Positions 10,539-19,433 are shown, numbered from the stretch's first letter. The stretch is 34,867 bases of DNA from Planctomycetota bacterium (GCA_020060765.1 JAGUZQ010000076.1:1-34867); one strand, 5' to 3'. Notes: generated from the letters alone by a model not told the origin. Program-made: numbers and translations.

Positions 10539-10568
10539 TTGCTATATGCCTGTATTATGGTTTATACT
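10539..10568 (+). promoter_or_regulatory. Likely sigma70-type promoter of the GntR-type regulator
   Basis: TTGCTA (10539-10544) and TATACT (10563-10568) are separated by 18 bases. They lie just after the upstream terminator and 28 bases before the regulator's ATG. Confidence 0.6.
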
Positions 10569-10596
10569 TCTTTTAGCCATTTAGCAGAGGACAGAC

Positions 10597-11718
10597 ATGC
10601 AGTCGCAACTCGAACTAACGCCCAGAATGCCTTATTATCTGCAAATAGCGCGGGTTTTGCGGGAACGCATTTTGTCGGGAAAACTTGCCGAAGGATTAAA
10701 ACTTCCAACCGAAGCGGAATTGGCGCAGTCGTTTGGTGTCAGCGTAGACGTAGTGCGAAAGAGTCAGCGCCTGCTGGCAGAGGAAAAACTGTTGCGCCGC
10801 ATCCGGGGGCAAGGCACTTTCGTGGCGGAATTTTCCTCGCGCCGTGAGTCGAAAATAGCGCATATCATCCTGTTTCAGAACAGTTACGCCTCTTCCGCGT
10901 TACTGACCTCAATCCAACGGGGAACCCAGGGCTTGTCTCTGGACGTAAACATGATATCGTGCAACGACTTGGAAGGAGAAGCGAAAAGGCTTGAAGCCGC
11001 CCAGGCAGAAGGCCGGAGAATCATTGTTTCCAGCCCTGCCCTCGACGCCGCCGACCACGACAATTCCATTATTTACCGGCGGATTCTCGCAGGCGGCACG
11101 CCGCTGGTACTCGTCGACCGGCACGTGGCGGGAACAGGCGCTGATCTGGTCTGGTTCGACTACGAAACAGCAATGTTTGACGCGACAAAAGCACTTTTGA
11201 GCAAAAATTTGCACGAGATTGTCTTTGTCCAACCGGAAACCGATTATCGCGTACTGCGCGCCAGGCGGGAAGGCTGGCAGCGAGCACTTTTTGGTATAGG
11301 TTTGGATTATGCCATACACATGCCGTTAGACCCTGCCCAAAATCCGTTGGAACTGGGTCGTTCGGTGCTGCGGGAATTGGTGGCGCGCAATCTTTCGCCG
11401 GAAGCGGTGGTGGCGTCTTCGGAACGATTGGCGTGGGGAATATTCTTGGCTCTGCAGGAAACCGGATACGAAAAGATGCGGGAGAAAATCCAAGCCCTGA
11501 CCGCGATAGCAGACGCGCCGGTGCATGATCCGGCCTTCAATAAGATATTTTCCGGCTATTACCGGGTTTTCGCCGATTTGGGTCAGGCTCTGGAACAGGT
11601 GCTGGAGGCGCGGCTGTCAGGCCGCGCGGCGGCGGGAACTGTCCTGAACCAGCCGGTTCCCTGCCGGGCGTTGACTTACGAGGAAGCGGAACGGGAGTTC
11701 AGGCAGATCAGGGAATAG
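10597..11718 (+). CDS. GntR-type transcriptional regulator with LacI-like sensor domain
   Basis: A 373-residue one-component regulator. Residues about 12-76 form a GntR winged helix-turn-helix (MPYYLQIARVLRERILSGKL, LPTEAELAQSFGVS, VVRKSQRLLAEEKLL, RIRGQGTFV). From about 85 on, the sequence follows the periplasmic-binding-protein fold of LacI sensors (IAHIILFQ, IIVSSPALD, LVLVDRH, EIVFVQPETDY, REGWQRALFG), an arrangement known from AraR. It probably responds to a sugar or sugar acid. AGAGG at 10586-10590 precedes the ATG. It lies directly upstream of two Gfo/Idh genes, its likely targets. The C-terminal sensor is slightly short and poorly conserved at the end. Confidence 0.85.
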   Translation: MQSQLELTPRMPYYLQIARVLRERILSGKLAEGLKLPTEAELAQSFGVSVDVVRKSQRLLAEEKLLRRIRGQGTFVAEFSSRRESKIAHIILFQNSYASSALLTSIQRGTQGLSLDVNMISCNDLEGEAKRLEAAQAEGRRIIVSSPALDAADHDNSIIYRRILAGGTPLVLVDRHVAGTGADLVWFDYETAMFDATKALLSKNLHEIVFVQPETDYRVLRARREGWQRALFGIGLDYAIHMPLDPAQNPLELGRSVLRELVARNLSPEAVVASSERLAWGIFLALQETGYEKMREKIQALTAIADAPVHDPAFNKIFSGYYRVFADLGQALEQVLEARLSGRAAAGTVLNQPVPCRALTYEEAEREFRQIRE

Positions 11719-11737
11719 ATTATCACGGGAGAATAGG

Positions 11738-12757
11738 ATGGATAAACCAGGCATCGGCATCACCGGCGGCGCGCAAGGCATTTCCGGCCAGCATCTGGCG
11801 GCGTACAGAAAACTGGATCGCGCGCGGATCGTCGCTATCTGCGACCGGAACGAGGAACTGGGGCGGAAAGTGGCGGCGGAATATGGGGCGAAATTCTTTA
11901 CCGAACCGGAGGAAATGCTGGCGCTGCCAGAACTTGACATTGTCGATATCTGCTCGCCCGACTTTGTCCATTGCGAACACGCGGTCAAGGCAGCGGAAGC
12001 GGGGAAACACGTGCTGTGCGAAAAGCCGCTGTGCATGTCGCTGGCGGAAGCGGAACAAATCCGGGCGGCGGTGGAAAAATCCGGCGTCGTGTTCATGGTG
12101 GCGCAGGTGAAGAGATGGTTTCCATCGCTGCGCAAAATGCGGGATATCGTCCGCTCCGGCGCGATCGGAAAACCGGTATTTGCCCGTTACCAGAGCACCG
12201 GCTGTTTCTTTCCTTACCCGGAAGGCAGTTTCAACCGCAAAAAGGAAAGCATGGGACAGTTTCTGCACAACGGCCCGCATTACCTGGACGAAGTGTGCGC
12301 GCTTATGTCTGCCGCCCCGGTCAGCGCTTACGGGGTCACGGCTTCGCATTTTACCGAAACCCACCGGCTGGAGACGCCTAATTTTCATCTCGCCAGCCTC
12401 GGCCTGGACGGCGGGCAGATCGTGGAAATCGAATACAACCAGTTACTGGTGACCCCGCCTTGGCCGGGGTCGTTTACAAGAATCCTGCTGGCAGGAGACA
12501 GGGGAACGATGGAGTTTACCGACGGCGACGCGCGGGGGCTGCTGTTGAGAAGCGGCGGCGCGGTGCGCAATTTCACCGAACCGTTCCGGCTGCGGGAGGA
12601 GGAAAAATTCTGCGGCGAGATCGCGCATTTCCTGGATTGCGTCGAACACAACACGAAACCGGAAATTCCGCTGGAACTGTCGATCAAGGTACTGGCCGCT
12701 TGCCTGGGAGTGATCGAGTCTGGCGAAACCGGCAAAGCTGTGGAGATTGCCGCTTGA
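11738..12757 (+). CDS. Gfo/Idh/MocA family oxidoreductase
   Basis: A 339-residue predicted NAD(P)-dependent sugar or cyclitol dehydrogenase. The N-terminal Rossmann domain starts with GIGITGGAQGISGQHLAAY, a loosened dinucleotide loop, followed by ARIVAICDRNEELG. The family motif is CEKPLCMSLAEAEQI, whose Lys belongs to the catalytic EKP loop. The second domain (about 125-330) includes the HNGPHYLDEVCAL helix, whose His fits the usual active-site position. GGGAG lies upstream of the ATG, 19 bases after the regulator's stop, so it is probably regulated by and co-transcribed with it. The exact substrate cannot be read from sequence. Confidence 0.85.
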   Translation: MDKPGIGITGGAQGISGQHLAAYRKLDRARIVAICDRNEELGRKVAAEYGAKFFTEPEEMLALPELDIVDICSPDFVHCEHAVKAAEAGKHVLCEKPLCMSLAEAEQIRAAVEKSGVVFMVAQVKRWFPSLRKMRDIVRSGAIGKPVFARYQSTGCFFPYPEGSFNRKKESMGQFLHNGPHYLDEVCALMSAAPVSAYGVTASHFTETHRLETPNFHLASLGLDGGQIVEIEYNQLLVTPPWPGSFTRILLAGDRGTMEFTDGDARGLLLRSGGAVRNFTEPFRLREEEKFCGEIAHFLDCVEHNTKPEIPLELSIKVLAACLGVIESGETGKAVEIAA

Positions 12758-12821
12758 GGTCGCACATTCTGTTCGCGGTTTGATAAGCCATTTAACCCTC
12801 AGGCCATAATAAGGAAAACTC

Positions 12822-13907
12822 ATGAGTAACCTAAACGATAACCCCCGCAAGGTCAGAATTGCAGTCATCGGCTTGTGGGGACACGAGTGTTACGCGCACC
12901 AGGCGGCGGATCATTACGCGACGGAACTGGCGGCGGTCTGCGGATATGAGGGAGTTGAGAAAAGCGAAGCGGAGCGCCTGCGCAAATTTGCCGAGGACAA
13001 GGGGACGCGGTTTGTGCCGGATTACAGAAAACTGCTCGAACAGGATGCGCCGGAAGCGTGCGTGGTGATGCTGCCGCCCCGGCAGGCGGCGGCGGTGCTG
13101 GCCGAGATCATGGCGCGCGGTATTCACGTCCTGTCGGAAAAGCCGTTCGTTTCTTCGCTGGCCGAAGCCAGGCAGGTCGCCGCAGCGTGGGGCAAAGGCA
13201 AGGGAATTTTCTCTCTGTGCCTGCCGCTGCCGAAATACGACGCGGTCATGCTGGACGCAAGGCGGCGGATCGAGGCGGGAGAAATCGGCCGGCCGCTGCA
13301 CGCGAATTTCATGTATCTTCAGGGGAAGGGGCCGCTCTATATCGCCCGGGAGCCGCATTTCCGCGACGCCGATCTGCCTGCAAGCGCGCTCAGCGGCGGG
13401 GAAGCGGCCATGTTTTCCGGATACGCCGCCGTGGCGCTGGAATTCCTGACCGGCGCGAAAATCGAGAAAGTCTTTGCCCGGACAGGCAGCTTTTTTTACG
13501 AATCCTATCAGCAGAAAAAAATGGAAGACCTCGCCTCCGCCGTGCTGAAAATGCAGGGTGGCGTCGTCGGCCTGTTGACCGCAGCACGCACGCCCTCGCC
13601 TTCCGCGCCGACGATCATTTCATACGAAATCACGGGAGAAACCGGGCAGCTTTCCTGGGACAGCCGCCGCGCGGCAGGGATGATCGACGTCTATTCGGCT
13701 TGCTCCGACACGCAGCCCGGCTGCTCCCGTGTCGCGGCGTGCGGCGGTTACGATTCGGTGGGAGCGGATTTCGTCGAAGCTGTCCGTGACGGTCGCGAGG
13801 CGCGGCTGACGGGGAAGGAGGCGTTTTCCTCGCTGGAAGTTTTATCCGCACTCTACCGTTCCGCCGCCACCGGCGAGGAAGCGGCGGTCGAACGTATCGC
13901 GGGTTAG
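12822..13907 (+). CDS. Gfo/Idh/MocA family oxidoreductase, second copy
   Basis: A 361-residue protein of the same family as its upstream neighbour but diverged. The nucleotide-binding loop is IAVIGLWGHECYAH, lacking the regular glycine spacing. LSEKPFVSSLAEARQVA carries the EKP motif. The substrate domain is less conserved, and the HxxD helix typical of active members is replaced near ALSGGEAAMFSGYAAV, so its catalytic residue is uncertain. AAGGA precedes the ATG after a 64-base gap. It ends convergent with the GT9 gene: its TAG overlaps the opposite TAA within GTTAG. Possible roles are a paired oxidoreductase in a two-step sugar conversion or a non-catalytic partner. Confidence 0.78.
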   Translation: MSNLNDNPRKVRIAVIGLWGHECYAHQAADHYATELAAVCGYEGVEKSEAERLRKFAEDKGTRFVPDYRKLLEQDAPEACVVMLPPRQAAAVLAEIMARGIHVLSEKPFVSSLAEARQVAAAWGKGKGIFSLCLPLPKYDAVMLDARRRIEAGEIGRPLHANFMYLQGKGPLYIAREPHFRDADLPASALSGGEAAMFSGYAAVALEFLTGAKIEKVFARTGSFFYESYQQKKMEDLASAVLKMQGGVVGLLTAARTPSPSAPTIISYEITGETGQLSWDSRRAAGMIDVYSACSDTQPGCSRVAACGGYDSVGADFVEAVRDGREARLTGKEAFSSLEVLSALYRSAATGEEAAVERIAG

Positions 13908-15055
13908 GACTCTTCCAGCCAGGGCGGCTGTTCGGGATCGGAGAGGTGGTCGAGCATGTCGCTGACCGCGACGCGCACTTCATCCAGGGACAAATCTTGT
14001 TCCAGGCTTTCCGCCGTCTCGCGCCAGACGATTTCGTGGCGCTCCGTGATTTCCGGCGCATACCGCAGCGGCGGCTCGTCGCCAAAGACGCCTACGGTAG
14101 GTACGCCCAGCGCGGCCGCCAGTTGCAGGGTACCGCTGTTAGCGGAGACCACCAGTTGCATCCGGGTCAGCAGCGCAGCCAGTTGCCTGATCGAGGTGCG
14201 CCCGGACAGGTTGATCGGCTTGGTCTGCATGGTCTTGACGTGGCGGCTGACAAAACGCTCTTCCTCGCGGGTGCCGAAAAACACCGTCTTGTATTCACCG
14301 ATTTCCTCGATAGCCTGCGCCAGCAGCACAAACTTCTCCGCCGGCCACGTCGTGAACGGCGATTGCGGACGGGGATTGATGTTGACGCCCACGAGATAGG
14401 TATGCTTGTCCACGCCCCAGTTGTGCAGCGTCGCGGTCGCCTGCTGGAGTTCCGTAACTTTCAACTTGGGAGAAACGGGGGGGGCGGGCTCGCCCTCGCA
14501 GAAAACCACGCGCGCCAGATCGTAAAAAGCCTCGCGCACCGGCACCTCGGCATTGAAGGGAACAGACAAAGTATAGTCCCGCTTGCTGCCGCCGGGAGGG
14601 AGAAATCCAACCGTGGCGGCGGCGCCGGAGAAATAGGTCAGAAGTGCGGCGAGGTTGCTGAGTGGCTGAAAATTAAGCGCCAGGTCGTAATTGTTTTCCC
14701 GCATCTCGCGTCGGAACGCGCGCAGGCGCGCGGGTAATTCGCGCACCTGCGCGTCTTCCCACACTACAGTCTTGTCGAACAGCCCGGCATCCTCGTACAG
14801 CGGCATCAACGGGCGCGTCGTGAGCAAGGTGATTTCCGCCTGCGGGAATTTCTTCCTGATCGCCAGGAGCGAAGGCGTGGACAGCACCAGTTCCCCCAGC
14901 CCCCAGAGTTTCAACAGCAGGATTTTTTCCGGAGCTTCCGGAATTTCGGTAGCAGGCTTCCGGAAGATATCGGTAATGCGCTTTACCCCGAACAAGCCCC
15001 CGCGCAGCACGCGCGCGGCGAAATGGTCGGCCTTGCTGGACATAGCTGGATTCAT
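13904..15055 (-). CDS. GT9 (heptosyltransferase-type) glycosyltransferase, altered active-site motif
   Basis: A 383-residue GT-B glycosyltransferase of the ADP-heptose:LPS heptosyltransferase type, probably adding a sugar to a cell-surface glycolipid or glycan at the inner membrane. The N-terminal ILLLKLWGLGELVLSTPSLL and IRKKFPQAEITLLT, the central LVGVNINPRPQSPFTTWPAEKF, and the C-terminal LAAALGVPTVGVFG are all family marks. The usual nDSGpmHLAAA loop reads ANSGTLQLAAA, so the conserved Asp is Asn and the His is Gln. The ATG at 15055 is preferred: CAGGA lies 7 bases upstream, while the two-residue extension needs a TTG start. The gene stands apart from other envelope genes. Confidence 0.82.
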   Translation of the reverse strand: MNPAMSSKADHFAARVLRGGLFGVKRITDIFRKPATEIPEAPEKILLLKLWGLGELVLSTPSLLAIRKKFPQAEITLLTTRPLMPLYEDAGLFDKTVVWEDAQVRELPARLRAFRREMRENNYDLALNFQPLSNLAALLTYFSGAAATVGFLPPGGSKRDYTLSVPFNAEVPVREAFYDLARVVFCEGEPAPPVSPKLKVTELQQATATLHNWGVDKHTYLVGVNINPRPQSPFTTWPAEKFVLLAQAIEEIGEYKTVFFGTREEERFVSRHVKTMQTKPINLSGRTSIRQLAALLTRMQLVVSANSGTLQLAAALGVPTVGVFGDEPPLRYAPEITERHEIVWRETAESLEQDLSLDEVRVAVSDMLDHLSDPEQPPWLEES

Positions 15056-15144
15056 GCGCAAATCCTGAAAAATACGGAAGCCGCGCCGCGCGAGGCTATT
15101 GACAATGTAATGACAAAAGCGGATTATCGCAACGGAAAACGCAT

Positions 15145-15783
15145 TTAGTAAAAACCGTTGGCCCGAAGGGTTTCCTCAGTCAGACCGCCGGTCTGTTCGA
15201 CCTGCGCGCGGCGCGAGGCGTAACGCGCCAGCACGTCGGCTTCCAGATTTACGGAGTCGCCGGGCTTCAGCAGCGGCAGGGTGGTGCGGGCGAAAGAATG
15301 GGGAATAACCGAAACCGTGAAGAAATCCCGCCCCGCCTCGACCACGGTGAGGCTGATGCCGTCGACGGCGACAGAGCCTTTTTCCGCTACCAGCGCGGCG
15401 ATTTCAGACGGCAGGGAAAAGCGGAAAATATGGCTGCCGGACAGAGGCTTAATTTCCAGCAGCTTTCCCACCGCGTCGATATGGCCCTGCACTATATGCC
15501 CGTCGAGGGGGTCGCCTGCGCGCAGGGCGGGCTCCAGATTGACTTTCGCGCCGGGGGAAAGCATTCCCAACTTCGTACGCCTGATTGTCTCCTCCACCGC
15601 GTCGAATTTCGCGACGGTTCCAGCAAGAACGGTGACGGTCTGACACGCGCCGGAGATGCTGACGGAAGCGCCCACCACCGGCATTTCCGGCAATCCCGCC
15701 AGATCGACGGCCAGTTCCCTGCCCCCGCCGCGCGGGACGGAGGAAACCAGCGTGCCGACTGCTTTTATCAATCCGGTAAACAT
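15145..15783 (-). CDS. ribE: Riboflavin synthase, alpha subunit
   Basis: A 212-residue enzyme that dismutates two 6,7-dimethyl-8-ribityllumazine molecules to riboflavin in the cytoplasm. It has the MFTGLI start and the two tandem lumazine-binding barrels, each with the expected G-D-x-V/I-N-L-E-type segment (AKVNLEPAL, DSVNLEAD) and GISLTVVE in the second. Length is typical. AAGGA at 15789-15793 sits 5 bases from the ATG. A consensus-like promoter lies just upstream. Other rib genes are absent, so the pathway is dispersed; no FMN riboswitch is seen in front. Confidence 0.93.
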   Translation of the reverse strand: MFTGLIKAVGTLVSSVPRGGGRELAVDLAGLPEMPVVGASVSISGACQTVTVLAGTVAKFDAVEETIRRTKLGMLSPGAKVNLEPALRAGDPLDGHIVQGHIDAVGKLLEIKPLSGSHIFRFSLPSEIAALVAEKGSVAVDGISLTVVEAGRDFFTVSVIPHSFARTTLPLLKPGDSVNLEADVLARYASRRAQVEQTGGLTEETLRANGFY

Positions 15784-15815
15784 GTTTTTCCTTGCAGAGA
15801 TAAATGATTCTTGAC

Positions 15816-15844
15816 AATATACCGCGAAGGCGGGAATCGGTCAA
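15816..15844 (-). promoter_or_regulatory. Strong sigma70-type promoter of ribE
   Basis: On the minus strand TTGACC (15844-15839) and TATATT (15821-15816) are separated by exactly 17 bases. They lie about 33 bases upstream of the ribE start. Confidence 0.75.
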
Positions 15845-15863
15845 CAGGGATATGCTTTTGGGG

Positions 15864-15964
15864 TTGACGGGGTGGCGGGGTGACAGGCTGCTTTTATTTT
15901 GAACCTCGGACGCATTGGCATAACCCCGTCAACCCATCAACCCGACCACCCGTCAACCTGCCAA
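15864..15964. repeat. Octamer-iterated inverted element, TTGACGGG family
   Basis: The left arm (15864-15887) is three octamers: TTGACGGG, GTGGCGGG, GTGACAGG. The right arm (15925-15964) is five octamers in the opposite sense: CCCGTCAA, CCCATCAA, CCCGACCA, CCCGTCAA, CCTGCCAA. A 37-base spacer separates them. The words match the tract at 153-192. Confidence 0.8.
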
Positions 15965-16113
15965 GCATTTTCAAAAGGGGGTTGCATTTTTATTAGCTTT
16001 CGGGGATATTATCTGAACGCGGGGCGTAAATCGAACCCGCCGGCTATCCCCAACGCGTTTTCCGCAGTGACGGAAACGCCGACATCATGGCAAGGTAATC
16101 CTGGAGTGATTCA

Positions 16114-17445
16114 ATGATCGTAATGAAATTCGGAGGCACCAGCGTCGGCACCGCCGAACGCCTGCGCACGGCCTGCAGCCTGGTAAAAAGCCGCGTCAAA
16201 CAAAAACCCTTCGTGGTGGTTTCGGCGCACAACAGCCCCACCTGCCGCATGACCAACACGATTATCGCCGCCACCGAAAACGCCCTCACTAAGAAGCCCG
16301 ACATCTCCAAGGTGGCGGAACTGCAACGCACCATCTGCAAGGAACTGGACGTGCCGGTGGCGCTGGTGGAGCCGCTGCTGGAGGAGTTCCAGCGGCTGCT
16401 GGCAGGCATCAACATGATCGGCGAGCTGTCGCTGCGTTCGATGGATCTGGCCATGAGTTTCGGCGAAAGAATGTCCAGTATAGTTTTCAACGACGTTCTC
16501 TGCCGCGAGTTCGGCGTCAACAGCAAGCGCGTGGCGTCCTTCGATCTGGGGCTGAGAACCGACGGCAACCACGGCAGCGCCATCCCCGACAAAACATCCT
16601 ATCCCGACATCAAGCGCAACGTGGAAGCGCTGGGCTGCGACGTGGTGGTCACCACCGGCTTCCTCGGCAAGGGACCGGACAACCACATCACCACTCTCGG
16701 TCGCGGCGGCTCCGATTTTTCCGGCACGATCTTCGGCGCCGCCCTAAACGCGGAGGAAGTGCAGATCTGGACCGACGTGGACGGGGTCATGACCGCCGAC
16801 CCGTCGGTGGTGAAAACCGCTCGCAGCATCCCGGAACTGTCTTTCGTGGAAGCGTCGGAACTGTCCTGGTACGGCGCGCAGGTGCTGCACCCGCTGACCA
16901 TGCAACCGGCTATCGAACACAATATCCCAGTGCGGGTGCTCAACACCGGCAAGCCCGACCACCCAGGCACGCTGATAGTCCTGAAGACCACCGCCACCAA
17001 GGGCGTGGCCAAAAGCGTCGTCTACAAGGAACACATCAGTCTCGTCACCGTGACCTCGCTCCGGATGCTGGGCACGCACGGTTTCATGGCGAAGGTGTTC
17101 GAGATCTTCGGCAAGTGCAAGATCGACATCCACATGATCGCCACCTCCGAGACTTCCGTCAGCCTGACGATCCCCTCGGGCTACAATCTCGAACCCGCCG
17201 CCGCGGAGTTGTCCAAGATCGCGGAGGTGTTGGTGGAAAAGGAAAAAGCGCTGGTCTGCCTGGTCGGCCAGAACATGGCGGGGGTAAAAGGCACCGCCGC
17301 CCGGGTGTGCGGGGCGCTGGCCAAAGCCGGCGTAAACATCAAGATGATCAGCCAAGGCGCGCGGGAACTGAACATCGCCCTGTTGGTCGAGGATGACGAC
17401 ATCAACGCCACCGTCGCCGCTTTGCACTCGGAATTTTTTGAATAA
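16114..17445 (+). CDS. lysC: Aspartate kinase (aspartokinase)
   Basis: A 443-residue enzyme that phosphorylates aspartate at the first step of the Lys/Thr/Met (and diaminopimelate) pathway. It has the KFGGTS motif at 5-10 and the kinase-domain segments FGERMSS, LGRGGSDFSGTIFGAAL and WTDVDGVMTADP. Two regulatory ACT domains follow from about residue 310 (SLVTVTSLRMLGTHGFMAKVFEIF; then ALVCLVGQNM and VNIKMISQGARELNIALLV), which usually mediate feedback by lysine or threonine. Length and layout resemble monofunctional E. coli LysC. GGAG at 16103-16106 is 7 bases from the ATG. No neighbouring lysine gene, so it seems to be a single-gene unit, possibly extended into the phosphoesterase. Confidence 0.93.
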   Translation: MIVMKFGGTSVGTAERLRTACSLVKSRVKQKPFVVVSAHNSPTCRMTNTIIAATENALTKKPDISKVAELQRTICKELDVPVALVEPLLEEFQRLLAGINMIGELSLRSMDLAMSFGERMSSIVFNDVLCREFGVNSKRVASFDLGLRTDGNHGSAIPDKTSYPDIKRNVEALGCDVVVTTGFLGKGPDNHITTLGRGGSDFSGTIFGAALNAEEVQIWTDVDGVMTADPSVVKTARSIPELSFVEASELSWYGAQVLHPLTMQPAIEHNIPVRVLNTGKPDHPGTLIVLKTTATKGVAKSVVYKEHISLVTVTSLRMLGTHGFMAKVFEIFGKCKIDIHMIATSETSVSLTIPSGYNLEPAAAELSKIAEVLVEKEKALVCLVGQNMAGVKGTAARVCGALAKAGVNIKMISQGARELNIALLVEDDDINATVAALHSEFFE

Positions 17446-17474
17446 TCACTCCCTCCCCCCTTACAAGGGGAGAT
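17446..17474. repeat. REP-like palindrome after lysC
   Basis: A C-rich run of the form ACTCCCTCCCCCC faces AAGGGGAGATGG to make a short hairpin directly after the lysC stop, then runs into GGAACTTGTT as at the window start. It might weakly terminate lysC transcription. Confidence 0.5.
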
Positions 17475-17528
17475 GGAACTTGTTATCTGGATGGCAATGC
17501 TTTCCATGCACCAGTGAAAACATAACAG

Positions 17529-18275
17529 ATGAAAACTGCCTTTGTCTCTGATATTCACGGCAACCTTACCGCGCTGGAAGCGGTGCTGGCCGACATCGAC
17601 CTGCACAAGGTGGACGAAATCGTCTGCCTGGGCGACACCGTCGGCTACGGCCCCCAGCCGCGGGAATGCCTCGCGCTGGTGCGCAAGCGCTGCAACCTGG
17701 TGCTGATGGGCAACCACGAAAACGCGGTGCTTAACGGGGCGGAGCACTTCACTCCGCTCGCGCGTATCGCCATCGACTGGACTTCCCAGCAGTTGCGCGA
17801 CCCCGACATCCTGCGTTATCTCTCCAGTCTGCGCCCGGCGAAAAAATACCGGGGCGCGCTGCTGGTGCACGGCAGCGTGCGCGACCCTCTCTTCGACTAC
17901 GTCCGGGAAGCCGACAGCCCCTGGATGTTCTACCGCCTGGTGCAGACCCTGCGCGAGGATTTCAAAGGCTTCGAACTCTGCTTTGTCGGGCACAACCACC
18001 GCGCATTCCTGGGAACGGAAGTAGGCTACATCTTTCCCCACAGCGGCGACGACTCTCCCCGCACCAAATTCCATCTCGAAAACCAGAAAGCGTACGTCTC
18101 CATCGGCTCGGTGGGCCAGCCCCGCGACGGCGACCGTCGCGCGTCCTGGGTGCTTTACGACGGCGAAAGCGTCGAGTTCCACCGGGTGGAATACGACCGC
18201 CAGATAACGGTCGACCTCATCCACGAAGCAGGCCTGCCCGAATTCCTGGCCGACCGCCTCCTTTACGGGGAATAG
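17529..18275 (+). CDS. Calcineurin-like metallophosphoesterase
   Basis: A 248-residue two-metal phosphoesterase. The five motif blocks are visible: DIH (D8, H10) in FVSDIHGN, GDTVGYG (D36), GNHE (N62, H63), HGS near residue 118, and GHNH near 157-160. The layout fits the small cytoplasmic YfcE-like class acting on phosphodiesters or phosphorylated proteins; the substrate is unknown. No signal peptide. No clear Shine-Dalgarno lies before the ATG, so initiation may be weak. Gfo/Idh follows 42 bases later on the same strand. A role in cAMP breakdown would be speculation. Confidence 0.85.
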   Translation: MKTAFVSDIHGNLTALEAVLADIDLHKVDEIVCLGDTVGYGPQPRECLALVRKRCNLVLMGNHENAVLNGAEHFTPLARIAIDWTSQQLRDPDILRYLSSLRPAKKYRGALLVHGSVRDPLFDYVREADSPWMFYRLVQTLREDFKGFELCFVGHNHRAFLGTEVGYIFPHSGDDSPRTKFHLENQKAYVSIGSVGQPRDGDRRASWVLYDGESVEFHRVEYDRQITVDLIHEAGLPEFLADRLLYGE

Positions 18276-18317
18276 CGTTCACGCAACTACAATCATCTCA
18301 AACGGGAGAAATACGAA

Positions 18318-19433
18318 ATGTCTGAAAAGCGCATGGGCGTAGGCATCATCGGTTGCGGCGGGTTCAGCACCGGCAATCACATTCCAAACACCCACCATAA
18401 TCCGAAGCTTGAAATGGTCGCGTTGTGCGATCTGAATACCGAACATCTGGAAAAACTCAGTCAGCAATATTCCCCGCGCTACGTCACGACGGAAATGGAA
18501 AAGGTTTTCGCCGATCCCGCAATCGGGATGGTGATCTGCGGCACCAAGCCTGACTTCCGTATTCCGATCATGGAACTGGCGGTCAAACACAACAAGCCCC
18601 TGTTTGTCGAAAAACCGCTGTGCCTGGAAGAAGCGGAAGTCGAAGGCATGGTCAAACTCATGCGGGGCAGCGGCGTGCCCTTCATGGTCGGCTTCAACCG
18701 ACCCTACAGCCCCATGATGCAGGATATCAAAGCGCTCTACCAGGCGCACGCGAAAGGCCCGACCACTATTACTTACCGCATCGTGGGAGAGGGCTTTATC
18801 TGGCCCAGACACCATTTTGACGCGGTTTACGGGCGCAAGGAATCCACCCTGCTGCACGAGACCACGCACATCTTCGACCTGCTTAACTGGCTGACCGGGC
18901 TGCACCCGACGCGGGTCTACACCATCGGCGGAGGTCACGTAGACAACATCATCAGCCTATCCTATCCGGATGAAGTTTCTGCCGTAATCATCGCCGGCGA
19001 CAACGGCACCACCGGCTATCCCAAGGAACGGATCGAAATCGACACCGCCTTCGGCACCATCAGCGGGAAGAACTTTATCGAGTTGTGGGCGGCCTGGAAA
19101 GGTGAAGACCTGACGAACAAGTTCTACGACTACAAAGTCGGCTGCGAACCTTTCCGCACCCCCGCGCACGAAGCCGACGCAAAGAAATGGGACTGGCGCT
19201 CGGCGGTCACGGAAGAGGAACGCAAGGTCGGCTACTATTACGGCAAGATGCTGAAGGTGAACAAGGGACATTACGAGGAGATTGAGTATTTCCGCCAATG
19301 CGTGGAGGCAAAGCGGATGCCGGAAACTGACGTGGTGCAAGGCGCGGTAGCGAATATCGTCGCCTGGCGGGCGATGGACTCCTGGCGCACAGGACAACCG
19401 GTCGACCTCGATTTTTCAAAATTCACTAAATAA
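18318..19433 (+). CDS. Gfo/Idh/MocA family oxidoreductase, third copy
   Basis: A 371-residue NAD(P)-dependent oxidoreductase. The Rossmann loop is intact (GVGIIGCGGFSTGNHIPN), followed by LEMVALCDLNTEHL and the catalytic-loop motif VEKPLCLEEAEVEGMV. The substrate domain carries the helix LLHETTHIFDLLNWLTG with the usual H..D arrangement and a terminal GAVANIVAWRAMDSWRTGQPV. It is the best conserved of the three copies. GGGAG lies 9 bases before the ATG. The nitrilase-type gene begins 12 bases after its stop, so the two form an operon, which points to a nitrogen-containing sugar or sugar-acid substrate. Confidence 0.87.
   Translation: MSEKRMGVGIIGCGGFSTGNHIPNTHHNPKLEMVALCDLNTEHLEKLSQQYSPRYVTTEMEKVFADPAIGMVICGTKPDFRIPIMELAVKHNKPLFVEKPLCLEEAEVEGMVKLMRGSGVPFMVGFNRPYSPMMQDIKALYQAHAKGPTTITYRIVGEGFIWPRHHFDAVYGRKESTLLHETTHIFDLLNWLTGLHPTRVYTIGGGHVDNIISLSYPDEVSAVIIAGDNGTTGYPKERIEIDTAFGTISGKNFIELWAAWKGEDLTNKFYDYKVGCEPFRTPAHEADAKKWDWRSAVTEEERKVGYYYGKMLKVNKGHYEEIEYFRQCVEAKRMPETDVVQGAVANIVAWRAMDSWRTGQPVDLDFSKFTK

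Larger units (their letters stand above)
15784..16113. other. Divergent intergenic region between ribE and lysC
   Basis: The 330-base gap holds the ribE promoter, the TTGACGGG-family inverted element (15864-15964), and a lysC leader. The leader has a small hairpin near 16060-16084 (GCGTTTTCCG facing CGGAAACGC, one bulged T). I see no lysine riboswitch core and no small gene. Confidence 0.65.

Noticed and set aside
15784..15860. FMN riboswitch in front of ribE
   Set aside because: The leader is too short and lacks the conserved RFN core; a plain promoter and ribosome-binding site explain it.
15965..16113. Lysine riboswitch in front of lysC
   Set aside because: No five-helix layout or conserved core words are visible; only one small hairpin.
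15899..16117. Small plus-strand ORF before lysC
   Set aside because: It translates the octamer repeat and has no ribosome-binding site.
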